DNA from: Ailanthus altissimus | Taxonomy: Eukaryota; Streptophyta; Magnoliopsida; Sapindales; Simaroubaceae | Assembly (NCBI GenBank): GCA_946807835.1 | Contig: OX327699.1 | Span: forward strand, 26,726,014-26,790,013 | Length of the DNA: 64,000 nt | Reading direction: 5' to 3' | In this document: one piece after another, positions 37,200 through 51,400 of the stretch | How positions within the stretch are numbered: position 1 is the stretch's first letter | How the letters are laid out: each line of letters begins with the position of its first letter | The notes under the pieces: generated by a model | What the model was told of the DNA's origin: nothing | Database searches by the model: none | What the model saw: only the letters and a program-made list of their open reading frames with translations | Position numbers and translations under genes: made by a program

Positions 37200-39490
37200 T
37201 ATCTAAGCACTCTGATTCTGTTATTTACCGGGGTATTAGCACTGTTATCCCCGAGGTTAGCCGAATTATTTTAATGACAGCTTTGGTTTAATTAGAGTTT
37301 CATCTCTTTATTTATGAAAAGACAAAAATAATCTTATTTTTATAGATATTTTAATTTTTATATTTATAATATTGTGAGAATATTTTTATTTTTTTAATTA
37401 ATTAAAAAATAATAATATAATTAAAATTAAAGCCACAATCAAAATGATAATAATTAAAATTAAAATCGCTTAAAATATAATTTGTGCCAATCTTAAAAAA
37501 TAATAACGTTAATAATCTATGAGTTATTAGTATTGTCACCTTGATTATTAACACGATTATCCTTTGGTTGGTAAAAATTATATTTTAAACAGTTTTAATT
37601 TTAATTATATCATCAACTCTTTGTTTAATTAAAAAATAAAAATATTTTTGTAATTATATTTTTTTTATCATAAAAATAACTAAAATATTTTTAAAATAAA
37701 AGGATATTTTAATTAAAACTAAATACATTATTAAATGTAATTTTGCTCAACCTCAAGGGTCAAAGTGTTAATATCCCGTTATTTTGTATTTCCTAAAGTG
37801 TTCGTTTCTCTCCTTTATGGTGCCAATTATGTTTCGGATATTTCACACGTCTGGCCATTAGGATTTTTTTTTAAAGTGATAACAAACAAGACAATTTTTT
37901 ATTTTCGTCAAAATTATTCATAAATAAATGATGACGTGTAAAATTGAAATGTTATCAGTTTTTAATCTACTACTACAATGAGAATATATATTGCTAATAA
38001 TTATAAAGTATAGATCGGTGGCTAAATTGATAATAATCTTATTTTTATCAAATACTATTATTAAAAAATGAAGTAAATTTGTGAAAAAAAAGGGATACCC
38101 AGCTCTAGAAGGAACCATTTCATTGGAATTATATTGGATTGATTAAGCCTTAGCTTTGTGATAGCTGACCTTTGGCCAATTGTTGCAAAGGATGTGTTCA
38201 AATGAAAATGACTGGAGCAAAAAAAAAGCACAATTAGTATTACATAAACATAATAGTATGAAGCTTGAAGTGTATTAAATCCGAAAAACATTTAACAATT
38301 AATATTAAGAAAAATAATTTGAAGTACTCTTCCGTATAGTTACATGCTATTCGTTATTGTTTTTTCTTTAAAGTTTTAACTTCTTTGTAGTTAAGCGAAT
38401 GAAAACTCCTTTGTATTTCTAGCAAACTTGCATATAGAACTCGTAGGGTCATAGTCATAGTCATGGGCTTTTTTTTTTGGATAATTAATGCATTTGTTTT
38501 TCAAATTGATCTTTTATGAAATTTTAAAAGCTTGTTTGCAAATATTTTCATGCATTTTTGTCACATCTTTACTGTTTGTAAAAATAAAATTGAGTTAATT
38601 TATAAAATTTAAATCGCTTTTGATTAAATAAACACATTTTAAATAAAAAATATTTATAAAATATATACATAAAATTTAAAGTGAACATTATTTATTTATT
38701 GGTTAACTCTCATAAAAATATAAAATTTTAAAAAATATAAGATAATCGCATCTCACGTCACCCATAAAAATAAATTTGAATTTGAACCAACTTATAAGAC
38801 TTAAGTTTCCATTCTAATTATTTTTGTAATAAATTTGTACTTAATGTTTAATTTTAGAAATACAAATTTTGTACTATGTAATATTAAATCTGACCATTAA
38901 AAAATCAATATTTATACACGTAATAATCAAAATTGCTGATATATTATTTAAATATAAAATTTGTATTCTCATTTTATAAACCTACTACTATTTTATCTAT
39001 ATATATATATATATATCTTTTGGATAAGTAATCGCCAATAGTATTAGTGGGTTTGGTTGAAAAGAAGAAAGTGGTCCAATGATGACATCCTTCCATCTGT
39101 CCTTGTTTCTTCTAGAAACTATCACCAGATTCTTCTCAACTTATGAAACTTTCACTAGATCCAGTTTTAGCCACATCATCAGTGCTACGTGGCTCGATTT
39201 GGTTTGCTAGACATTCATAGCATGTACTTAGATGGGAAATCGGGAATTAGGGGAAGTAGCCACCACTACATTACATTATTTTTAAAATGTCATTAAACAT
39301 AAATTTTTCATTAATCAGCATTACATTGTCCAACTGGATTGGGTGAAGGGAGAAAAGCCCAAAAGGCCAAATTCATTTAAAACTACGGGCACAATCCAGT
39401 TATGCTCTTCCTTGATCTTTTACAAAGAACAAAACAATAGCTTCTAATTCTCGCCCACCATTTGCTCGGTCAAATGCCTGACTGAAGCGA
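37200..39490. other. AT-rich intergenic DNA
   Basis: No supported gene. It includes a (TA)n run at about 38997-39017. From about 39350 the sequence becomes richer in GC, consistent with the former promoter and leader of the pseudogene that follows. Confidence 0.4.
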
Positions 39491-39493
39491 AAT

Positions 39494-41510
39494 ATGGACA
39501 AGAGAGGAGGTGACGGAAGGGTATCATCAAATTTGCCATCCGGTTCTCATAAAGCTCTATCACTTAGAGAGGAAAAGGCAGGGAAGAAGCAAGTGGGCGC
39601 TACCAGCATCAAGTATTAATTGAAACTCCAACACTAGCGAAGTCTTGCCGTGTGGGCAAGCCGGCGAAGCTTCTGTTCCTTCTTTGGCCGCGCTTTTTGG
39701 ACACCGTTTGGCCTCTGCTAACGAGACCCTGGGATTGCAACCAGACCCTTCTTTGCTTTCTTGTCAAAGGCACTGTCTAGACTTTGATATTGTATATAAC
39801 TATTATTGAGATACAAGTTTTTCGTGCAATTATGTCTGTTCCGAGAAGTGTTGAAACTTACAACTGTAAATATATGCGGTGCATTATGAAAATTAGCGGA
39901 ATTGGGATTTGACTCTTTACTAATACTGAGTATGTTTTCCACGAATAACTTATTTTTGCTTAGGGATGTTAAACAACCTTTCTTGCGATTACTATGCACT
40001 TTCTTGTTCCGGAGTTTAGAGTGTTACTATGCTGAAGGACGCTTAGAACAATGTGTTTCTTTAAAAAAAAATTAGCACTTTTATGCTGCTGTAGCTTGCA
40101 TTTGTTTTGGTTATTTTCATAATTCTATACGTGTTCAGTTGCAAGGCTTTTAGTAATGGCTGCTAGTTTCATAGGTTAGATTAGATTGCACTGAGCTTTT
40201 GAGGCCCGTGAATTCTCCTATTTCATATGCGACCGCTAAAGATAGATACCGAAGCATTATCATCAGGACAATGAAGGATGGCATTGTACATAGATGATCA
40301 TTAATTTAATTAACTCACATAATTAGTCTTTACTGTATTGACTTCATTGTGCAATTTTAATCATGTGCGTGCATACACACAATGGCATAGTGTTGGTTGC
40401 TAAAAAAATCTTTGCTAGCCGATGGTATCTTAGTTTTGCAATTCTACCTTTGAAAAGCTAGGATCAAATAGGAGCATTTCCTAACTACATAAAGCAAAGA
40501 ACATAATGGGGTTAGTTTTGTTGCTAGCACGGTTCTCATTTGTACAGGGCATTCATTTGTAAATAGCATATAACACCAATGGGGATGTTATATTAACTAT
40601 GTAGTATCACCGGTTGCTTCCATTGGAGTTGCTAGCACGGTTATCATTTGTAAAGTGCATATAACATCATTTGTAAAGAGCATACATCATTGGTGTTGTT
40701 ATATTAACTATTTAGTATCACCAGTTGCTTCCATCGGGGTTGCTAGCAGGGTTCTCATTTGTAACGTGCATATAACATAATTATGAGGTAATGTCTACAG
40801 GTTCAGTTATGAATTTCAGGTTAACAGTAAGGTGGTACTTCATTAAAATTCTATTCTGTTCACTGACAAGATTCAAGTATTTAAGACTTCCACGAGACTT
40901 GGTATAATGTCGGATGCAGATTTTAGAAGTCTTAACCATATTAGAGTTTCCAATGGATTGGCCATAATGTCACTTTAACCAGGATGCCATGTCATAACCA
41001 TTTATATGGTGGCCCCGATTACTAAATACTGTTTGGCAGATGTGGGACAATTCTCCAGCCTGGCTTTAACTGCACAATCCGAATAGAGAAGAATCAAGTG
41101 GAGACACGTAGATGTAAGAAGCCTAGAACTTCTACAAGGAACAGAGTGGTTTATACATGCCATTTCTGTTCACATCGTAATTTTAAGTGAGGGACTCTAG
41201 AAGGCCACATGAAAGAGATATGCCCTCCCAAGGTGAAGCCACCTTCAAAACCAGAATGTACTAAGTCACCCCTTGGAAGTCTGCCAACTCTGCGAGAGAC
41301 ACGAGAAGCATAGATGAGGTTAAAAAGATGGTCGAGATAGCTATGCGAGCAATAGCCACAGATTCTGTGTCTGCCAACTCTGCGAAAGACACAAGAAGCA
41401 AAGCAAAGATAGCTTTGCTAGCAATAGCAATATATTCTCCTATTTCGGATAGTCCATAAACTCCTTCAGTGAAAACTAAAATTACTTTGAAGGAGAAAAT
41501 TTTAAAAAAG
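39494..41510 (+). pseudogene. Pseudogene of an RNase P Rpr2/Rpp21-domain protein
   Basis: Exon 1 starts MDKRGGDGRVSSNLPSG and runs to TAA at 39617. Coding-like sequence continues past that stop, a second stop near 39635, and a one-base frameshift to ASVPSLAALFGHRL..., ending in SCQ-AG at 39769. The donor there is GC instead of GT. Exon 2 starts at 41040 after GGCAG and in matching phase completes CQRCGTILQPGFNCT, then TRNRVVYTCHFCSHRNFK with an in-frame TGA (41188), then GHMKEICPPK. The paired CxxC motifs (CQRC, CHFC) fit the zinc-binding Rpr2 domain of RNase P protein subunits, which help process tRNA precursors. At least three stops, a frameshift and a broken donor show it is dead. A near-duplicate of about 92 bp (SANSARDTRS / SANSAKDTRS, 41279 and 41371) lies near its end. 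Confidence 0.65.
40519..40790. repeat. Tandem repeat, 108-111 bp period, in the pseudogene intron
   Basis: Three starts of TTGCTAGCAxGGTTxTCATT occur at 40521, 40629 and 40740. Each is followed by ATTTGTAAxxxGCATATAACA, and the first two also by TGTTATATTAACTAT..AGTATCACC. The third copy is partial. Confidence 0.85.
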
Positions 41511-41979
41511 GTAAATTAGGAGCTAAAAAACCACCTGAATACGAGAGTAATTAGCCTTTAAGCAAATTGTAAGTTCTTTTCCAGGGTGGATTATGGTAAG
41601 GCATTTTGATTTTCTTCTATGAATGGCTAGTTTCCCTTCTATGTAAACTGAAATTTGATCTCAAAATTTATTATTTTTTGCTGCGATGCTACTTAACCAT
41701 TTGGAGGAATGCTAAGTAAATTTATTTTACAACTATGAATATGAAGAACTCTTAAAATTTTCTATACAATCTACATGAGCTGATCCACAATGAACAACTA
41801 TAGTAATTCTCATTTTCCTCTATGATCAAGACACCAACTCTTTAGCCACACAATTAACTAATGTATGTTTTTTTTAAATACATACATAAAATGTCAAATT
41901 TGTATTATAACAATTATAAATCATCAATATTAATGTTTTTGTTGGGATTAGACTTATTTTATATTATTACAGATAAGAG

Positions 41980-42300
41980 TGAGTACAGTTCAATTTGATT
42001 TTTTTAAAAAATAAAAATAAAATTAATTTTTTTAATGAAAAAAATTAAATTGAACTGAACTGATTTTTTTCGGTTCAATTTTTTCGGTCTCGATTTGATT
42101 TTTTTGGTTTTAAATTATAATTTTTTTTAATTTTTAGTCCAATATTTTTGATTTTTTTAAGTGAAAAAAATTAAACTGAAATCGAACTGAACTGATCGAT
42201 TTTTATTTTTAAAAAAATTAAATCAATTTTTTGTTAAAAAAATAAATCGATCAAACCAAACTGGTAGTTTAATTTTTCGATTCCTAATTTTTTTTTTCCG
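41980..42300. repeat. AT-rich MITE-like block
   Basis: Repeated phrases such as TCGGTTCAATTTTTTCGG and ATCGAACTGAACTGAT with long T runs are typical of a common, decayed plant small transposon. It lies just upstream of the AIPP3-like gene. Ends were not resolved. Confidence 0.4.
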
Positions 42301-42483
42301 CCCTTAATCACATATTTGCTTAAAATGCAAGAGTGAGAATGGCAAAATCGTAGTTTAAACAAACAACGGGCTCATTTTTGCCCCCCCAAATATTTTTTAT
42401 AAATAAACACACTTGGCGGGCACAGACAACATTTGCAGTCTCTGCCTCTCTGGAGACGAAGGCTGGAAAGAAGCAAGTGAAAA

Positions 42484-45400
42484 ATGGGGAACCGTCGTTT
42501 CGCGCAGGTGTCGACGGACGACGAAGACGACGACGCTCCGCCACCGTCGTCAGGAACTCGCAAATCAGAAGAGAATCAACAGCAGTCGAGGCAGAGCAAG
42601 AGGAAGAGAATAAAGCTACAAGAAGAAGAAGACGAAGAGAAAGAACAAGAAGAAGCAAAAGGAAAGGCATCAAAGCGGGCGAGGAGAGATAAGACAAAGG
42701 CGAAAGGAGAAGAGAAGCCGCTGGACGATGTCGTGGAAGATGAAGACGAGGAGGAAGAGCAGGCTCAGGAGGACGCTAAAGCGGTCGGTGAACCGATTCG
42801 AGTTTCCAGCAAAGGGAGGGGACGGAAGAGCCATTACGAGGCTTTTGAGTTCGACGGCAATAGATACGAACTCGTGAGTACAATTTTTTCTTTAGCTAAT
42901 TTTTTAACTTTTTATCGTGAATTTGATTGGATTTGGCTTGCAATTGGTGGAAGTTAGGGTTTTGCATAACTTTTCACATAAATGCTTTAATTAGGTGGGT
43001 TTATATATGTGTAAATTTTTGGAACCTTGGTTGGCAAATGCTATTGGTGAAGTTAGAAGCGGATTTATGGTCTTTATCTGTTATCTTATTGGCTATTGTA
43101 ATTATAATTATCAACTTGGTTGTTCTGCAGGAGGATCCTGTACTTTTATCTCCTGGCGAGGAAAAGCAGAAGCCTTATGTAGCAATTATCAAGGTAACTG
43201 TCTTGTGAAACTATCATAATTATATTTATGTTAATCTGGTGATAATGTTGTGTTAATTGCAACTGCCATGGACATATATATTACTTCTTTTCTACCAATA
43301 GAAAGGTGTTCATTTTACTTAGTAAAGTACTGATATCAGAAGCCTTATGTGGCAATTATCTAGGCAACTATTATGTGAAAACTATCATAATTATAATGTA
43401 GTACCTTTATCATCACTGCCTTGTTCTAGTAATAATATGGTAATAATTTTGAATACCTTTACGGGCTGTCTGTGGTTGCCAAAAAATTTATGCATTTGTT
43501 AAAATTGTGTGCTATAAGTCCAGTGTTGTATTAATTGAAATTTTGTGCTATAATATAATACCAATCAATAATTAAAAAAAACTTTGTAAGTATATTTTTG
43601 ATATTGAAGTCAAAAGGATCTGATTCAAGCAATTTTGAGATCCAAAAGCAAATTTTGGGAAAATTCGATCAGGAGTGTATCATGTAGGAACACTTGTTTT
43701 TGTCATACTTGGATAGAAAGAAATAAAAAAAAAGGTGTGTTGCTGCCATTTTTGAAAACTAAAACATTCGTTTTAGCAAGAATTATTAATGGCTAGGAGG
43801 ATTTGAAAGGCATTATGGCATTAAGATTTCCAAGATTTACCCAAGGCTTAGCTCAGGACCTCACAATGAAAATTCCCTCCAATGATAGGATATTACTCGG
43901 TCCAAAGATGGGAGTATGATGGTTACTGGACAGTGGTTTTATCGCCCTGAAGAGGCTGATAGAAAAGGCGGCGGAAATTGGCAATTGCGTGATACGAGGG
44001 AGCTGTTTTATAGTTTTCACCGCGATGAAGTTCCAGCAGAATCTGTGATGCACAAGTGTGTAGTGCATTTTGTCCCCATCCACAAGCAGCTTCCAAATCG
44101 TAAACACCACCCTGGTTTTATTGTTCAAAAGGTTTATGACACTGTGGAGAAAAAACTATGGAAGCTTATTGATAAAGACTATGAAGATAATAAACTGCAC
44201 GAGATTGATCTCCTAGTTCAGAAAACCATGGAGCGCTTGGGAGACCTTGCTGACATTGAGCCTGAAGATTTTATTGCTGTTGCTCAAGATCAGGAAGATC
44301 AGTTAAAGACTAAGAGAACCCTGCGGAAGGAGAATATATCACCTCTTGATGTTTCAAGGGAGGAAGATGCCACAACCAGGTCAGATCACCATGTTAAGGC
44401 CGAAACACCTGGAAGCTGTACAAGCAATGCCTCGGAATGTTACGCCATATTGGCAAAGTTTAAGGCATTGACTGGAGAAACCCATCGTGACAAATGGTTG
44501 GAGAGGCTTCTTCAAGTAGTTCAGCACATGTGCAATTCTCCTGACAGCATGCCTGGAGATGACAATGGGAAAGATGGTTGTGATGGGCTCAACAATGAAA
44601 AAGACAGTAAATCTGTGGTGACAGCAAATTCTCAGGAGACAAGTCTGAAGGTATTTATGCATATATATGTATTTATAATTTTTATCCAATTTTGCCATCT
44701 ATTACATAAATGACTCCTTTTCTTGGTGTTGATGTGATTATTCATTGTGAATAAAAAAATTAGAGGATCAAGTGGGTGCTAGTATAATTTTAATACTTTC
44801 CTTTTACAGCTTCGGAAGTCTTTTATCTGGCCAGATACTGCTGTTCCAACAGTGACTGCTCTTGAGAAGGCCTTGCATGACACTCTTTCTTCAGATTTTC
44901 AGAAGTATAACCAAAAAATGCGGCAGCTAATGTTCAATCTCAAGGTTAGATGTGTTTCTTTCAGCTTTTGCCCTTAAACAAGTAAAATGAACAAATTCAT
45001 AAATGCTTATTTACATGCATTATTGCAATCTAATTATGTATTCTTGCCTGCCCATACACACCCAGCTTGTATGGACACATGCAAACATTTTGTCATTGGT
45101 GAGGTTGTAAGGAAAAGAGCCAATGCAACTGCTGTACTTCTTACCACAATTTTTTTCCACTTGTGACTAAAAGAAATGAAAATAGGTTACAGTGATTGTA
45201 AATTTGTCTTATAGATATAGATTTTCTCGTTATTTGCTGTGCTTGTCAAGTGGTGTTAGGACGTTATTTTTAATTAAATTATTCTCTTTGTTTTCTTTTT
45301 ATTGTGTTCTTGGCAGAATAGTGCATTGCTGGCTTGGCGTCTACTAAATGGGGAGTTGGGACCTTCTAAGATATTGAACATGTCACCAAATGAGTTAAAG

Positions 45401-48400
45401 GTATTGCATTCATCAGTAAGTGCCTTAAATGAAGTTCGTTGGGTAAACTCATATTTTTGTATTAACCACAGTGAATCATTAGTTGCATGTGTAGCCATGT
45501 AGCATTTGGTGTTGGTAACAAAGGACCACGGATCATTAGTTGCACATTTGGTAGTTTTCATTTGTGCCCAAGCTTGCATATACTACCAACTTGTAAGATG
45601 TAATCAGCAATCTCCTACATAGCATTCGTTATATGTTTTTTGTGGTTTGACTTAGCAAGAGCAGAGAGATCTCTCAACTGATTATGGTATTTTCAGAGGG
45701 GACTAATAGAAGAGGAGACTGCAACAAAGGAACCTGATGAGTCAGAGCGAATGCAGGTCATTTTCTTTTATATATTTTGGTTTAAATTTTAGGAATTGAG
45801 TTTAGTTCTTTGTTGTCACTTGATTTGTGCTCAGTTCTTCTCTTGTTGCTTGTAAAATACATGACAGATGCTCAGTGCTCCAGGTGCAATGAGTCTAAAG
45901 TGGGCTTAAGGGACATCATCCAAACAGGACATGGAGACCGCTATCAGGTTCTTGCATTTTGTGGTCTTAACTTTTGATATTAATTTTTTGTTCTCTGTAG
46001 GACTAAGAATATGATTGAGTTTGTGTCATTGAGATAATGCATGCCACTTATGGTCAGGCATTTTACTAATTTAATTTTAGGCTTTGAGTTTATACATATA
46101 TTCATGATTTTAACTTGGAATTTTTATGTTAAGTTTTGGTTCAATTTACATTGATATTTGCATTCTGTTTAAAAATCTTCAATGAGTCAAACTCACTGCT
46201 GTATTATAGACTAAATTATGTACACTTATTTTATTTTTTTAATCTTATTATGGTATTTCTGTTGAGATTTGTGCTTACGTGTCATCTCATTATGTATAAA
46301 TATTTATGTTTAATATTTATACAATCATCATTTCATAAAGTTGTTAATATTATTAAACAGTAAAATGCTTGTTGTGTTTAAGACATTACATTATTTAAAG
46401 GAGTTTAGATATGTGCTAAGAGTTATAAGCGTTAAGAGTTATAAGTGCTAAGAGTTAGCAAAATTTATGGAGTTAGAGCTTTAACTAAAATGAGATAATG
46501 ACCTGAGACTATATTAGTAATGACAGTTGCAAATGGTGCTAGAAAATGTTATTATGCAGTCTGTTCTCAAATATTATATTTCTAATCTATCTTTATCGAT
46601 GCGGGTTTATTGGTGAATTTTTTTTATTTAGAACAATGTATGTCTATATCTGAATGGTCCAGATGGTTAGTTTTAGTAGACTATGAGCTTAGTGGAAGCT
46701 CGTATAAGTATGCAGGTATTCAGTAAGGACTGGGTACTGAACAGATTCATGGGGGCCTCTAATAGACATTCCATGAAGCCGTCAATGGCAAATCTTCTCG
46801 AGTTGAGTATTATTCATGGTCATTTGACTTAAGCGCCATAGTGGGCTTGTGAGTGATCCACCATACTTTTGATCTACGCATGCCAAAGACTTATCATAGT
46901 TTGATCACTGAGTGTTGCCGAGTATAATTTGATGCTCATAAAGTCTGGTGTGCATAGAGATAAGATCCGTCTGCTCACATGAGTGCGTTGTATATCATGA
47001 TGCTTCAAGATTGTATTTTAGAAAGTCTTATAGCTATAAGCAGTAAACTCATAAAAGAGTTTTTTGTGAAATAAACAATATCGTAAAAATGTTTATGGAT
47101 ATCGTTTATTAAAATATGAATTTGGAGATAAGTTAATGGATGAACAAATAGAGATTTCATGGTGATAATTTATATTTTCTCTTTTAGGATATTTGTTTCA
47201 AAAAGATTATACGTATATGTTATAACCTCAGTTTACATGGTCTGACATCACTTTGTAATATTCGTAATGTGTGTGTAAGAGGCATCGTTCACATATGCAT
47301 GGAGGAGTTCCATATGACAAATCAAGTGTGGACCTAGAGAGTTTCATAATATGAAATATACTCGTGTACTGGGGCAGTAGACTAGATTAAACAATTCAAT
47401 TCAAAAAATTTCAGTAAATCGAATATTTTTTTCAAGATTCTTTGAGATGTGTACTTGTCATGACTTAAGTGTTAAAGACATTAATTAATTAGTTAACAAG
47501 AGTTGTTAACCAGTGTGATGATAAGTGACACATTTTGAGCTGTTCATTATTTGACTTAGAAATTGACTAAAATGACATTGTTTGTAAGACAAGCAAGATC
47601 AATTGTTTATTTAAAATTGTTTTGAATAAATATTGTTATTATTATTATTATTATTATTAAGTCAAAAGTGAAACACGTTGAAATGGCTATGGAATGGTGG
47701 TGGGCCATTTGTGTTTTGAATGGAAATGCTTATAAATGAAAGTGTTTTCATTTGGCAAAAGAAAAATCATTTCGGCTTAGCAAAACTGAAAAAGAAAAAG
47801 AGATAAAAGAGTTTGTGTGTTTTTGGTTTTCAAGAATTAGCTACCAAATAGTCTTTCTTCTTTTTTTTCTTCCAAGTAAAGGTCGGCCATAAAAATAAGA
47901 GATTTTTTTTTTGTTACAAAAGTTGCACAAACAAATATTAATTTCACTTGTTTGAAACATATTCAAAGTTTAAGGAGTTGAAAGTAGGTTAAAAGTGTTT
48001 AGTCAAGATGAGTGTTTAAGAGTTAAACACTCTTGTTAAAAAATTAGAGTTAATATTTTAGAGATCCAAGTCCACCCAAGTTAGATCTTAGAATCGCTAA
48101 GGAGTATGTTTCAAGGTGGAGTTCGATTTTGAACAAATTTTCAAAGGATTTAAAGGTGATTCTCAATCTCATTAGTGTAATGAAACTTAATGTAAGTGTG
48201 TTTATTACATTAGGAAATTAGATTTCTAGTTCCACTGTGTTATATGTATGTTTAACATGCATAATTCTAATGTTGATGAACATATTGCACATGATTGCAC
48301 CCCACAGAAACAACACACTTTCAATTGATATCAGAGCATGTTTGTGTGTTGTATGAGATGATTAGAGTGTTTGTAGTGTTGTTGGGATGTCTTAGAGTTG

Positions 48401-51400
48401 TGGGTAATGTATTTCAAGTGTTAAAAGTATGAAATTGGGTCACAACAAATGTATGTTTAACATGCATAATTCTAATGTTGATGAACATATTGCACATGAT
48501 TGCACCCCACAGAAACAACACACTTTCAATTGGTATCAGAGCATGTTTGTGTGTTGTATGAGATGATTAGAGTGTTTGTTGTGTTGTTGGGATGTCTTAG
48601 AGTTGTGGGTAATGTATTTCAAGTGTTAAAAGTATGAAATTGGGTCACAACAAATGGGGATGCCACAACACTGGGGTTTCCAGGCTCCAGTGCTGCAACG
48701 CTAGATGATGAGGGTCGCGGCGGTGGGGGCTTTGCCAACACTCCAGGCGCCACAACGGACACTGATCACTTCATTTTGTAAAGTGTTTAAAAATGCATGT
48801 GTTTATCTATGCAATAATAAGAGTTATTTGATTGCATTATAAACAATAACCATTTATTTATGCTGTTAACTACAATGAGAGCTATATTAGTAGGAGTCAA
48901 TTATGCTTGTACAAAACAATGGGTAATTGAGAATCACATCCTCGTGAGATGAGGATAATATTTTAAAAATCTCTCTTGATCAAATTGAATAGTATATCAT
49001 TATGAGATATTGTCATACATTGGTCTGTCTTGTCAATACGATGTTAGACGGGTCACTTTGGCCTTTCATAATATTGCTAAGGTACGAGGGATTGATCGAT
49101 ATGAATTGAGCTATATTGGTTAAACATGGGATGAGGTAAATATAAGTAAACATAGTGCCTAAGATTGCTAAAGTGTGAGGGTAGTATCGGTAACTTATAT
49201 TTGATTATTGATAAGTTAATTTAAAATACACTTACCTAAGATCGCTAAAGTATGAGGATAAGTGTATTTAGGATTAGTAGTAAAAGTTGCATGAGATATA
49301 ATTGACAAAAGTTGTCTACTTTTTGAGTTTACAAATGCCAAGACCGCTAAAGTGTGAGGTTGAAGTAAAATGTTAATGCGATCTACTTCTCACAGTATAA
49401 TTTAAAATATTTAAATTGTCGTTTTTTCATTTGAGAGATTAAAGTGATTATGTAAAATAGTAGGAGGGCATTTTTAGATTAAAAAATGTATAATAATTAT
49501 ACCTATAATTTAAAACGTTATTTATTAGCGATTGAAATATTTCGCTAACATCTCTTCCTTTTGTTTTGTGAAGATGAAAATAGATTCAAGCAACTCGTTG
49601 GTACACATACTTGAAGAACACCAATTGAGGGGTGCCGATAACTATGCTAACTGGCTTATGAATCTTAGAATAGTTTTGGATTCTGAAAAGCTTCGGTATG
49701 TGATTGATCAGACTTTGCCCCGAGGTGTTTCTGATGATGCCACTCTAGAGGAAAGAGTGACATATCATAAATGGTTGGATGATGATTTGAAAGTCAAATC
49801 TTACATCCTCACCTCAATGTCTACGAAACTTTAAAGAGAGCATGTCTACATGGATGGTGCTAACAGTATTATGCTCCATTTAATGGAGTTATTTGGCGAC
49901 AGACCACAGGTTGAAATATATCGGGTTACTAAATCTCTCTTTCAAGCTAGATTACTAGAGGGCAGTCCTGTAGGTCATCATATCCTTAAGATTATTTCTT
50001 ACATTAAGAGGTTGGAAACGATGAACATAGGTTTAAACAATTCATTGAGGAATAGTTTGATTCTCTAATCGCTTTCGGGATCTTTCGCACAGTTCATTAT
50101 GGACTTTAACATGCAAGGATTGAACCTAACTTATGCTGAGCTGCATAATATGTTGAGGACAGCTCAAGAGGACATGAACAAATGGGGCATGACCTTTTAT
50201 GTTCAGAGTGATTCATCTTCTACTTCGAAGGCTTCTAGGAAGCCTAAAGAGAAAAAGAAAAAGAAAAAGAAAATGAAGCAGACACCCAATATGGGTCTTC
50301 ATAAGCGATCCATGTCCAACCAACAGGCGAAAGGCAATGCAAAAGGAAAATGTTTTTATTGTAGCGAAGACGGGCACTGAAAACGCAACTACCCGAAGTA
50401 TCTTGCCATTGTCAAGAAGAACCCTTCAGGTATATGCTTGCTATCATTGATATTTTTTTAGTATTTGTTCAATGTTTTGGTTGGGTATTAGATACCGCTT
50501 GTCCTTCTCACATCTGTAATGTGTTGCTGGGTTTGAGATAAGTTAGATTGAAGCAGCCTGGAGAAGTACAATTTCGTGTTAGAAATGTAGATTTCCTACA
50601 TTTCGAAACTATTTGACATTTTGAATTACTTCTCCCTTGTAATAGAACAATTATGTTATATAACTGTTATTTTGTGCCGAACATAATCAAGTATATTGTA
50701 TCCATTCCTGTGTTAGACAATGAAGTATATCATATGTATATTCAAAACCGTTCCTTATGTTTATATGATAAGCATAATATTTTGTCAGCTGAATGTTAAT
50801 TGATAAATGACCATTATATATTGGATACAATAAGAAATGTTATGAGCGTATAAGTTAATGCTAATAATAGTTTGAAAACTTTGAATGATATCGAATTGTG
50901 GCATATGAGATTATGCCTTATAGGTGTGAGACGCTTATCCCATCTGGTTAAGGATGGTCGGATACTTGATTTGATCCTAGAATTTTATAAAGTTTGTGAA
51001 TATTGTATTCAATAGAACATGGTCGAATCTTCTTTTATTTGTGTTGGACACCAAGCCATTGATTTATTAGAATCAGTACATAGGGATGTATGTGATTTAA
51101 TGAATCACGCTGCAATAAGTAAGTTTTGATACTTTGTAATATTTATCAATTATCTGTCACGATTTGGATACGTGTTTTTTATGAAACATAAGTTAGAAAC
51201 TTTTGAAAAGTTCAAAGAGTGCCGACTTGAGGTAAAGAAAAAAAGCTGAGATATATATCAAATGCCTTCGATTGGATTGAAGCGGTGAGTATATAAGCAG
51301 TAAATTTTCAAATTATTTGAAGAAAAATGAGATTCTTGCTTAGTATAGTCCTCTAGGTATTTTGCAACATAATAGTGTTTCTGAGATGAGGAATTGAACT

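Noticed and set aside
42320..42697. Overlapping open frames on both strands over AIPP3 exon 1
   Set aside because: Shadows of a GA-rich exon encoding an acidic/basic tail; only the frame from 42484 joins the BAH exons in phase.
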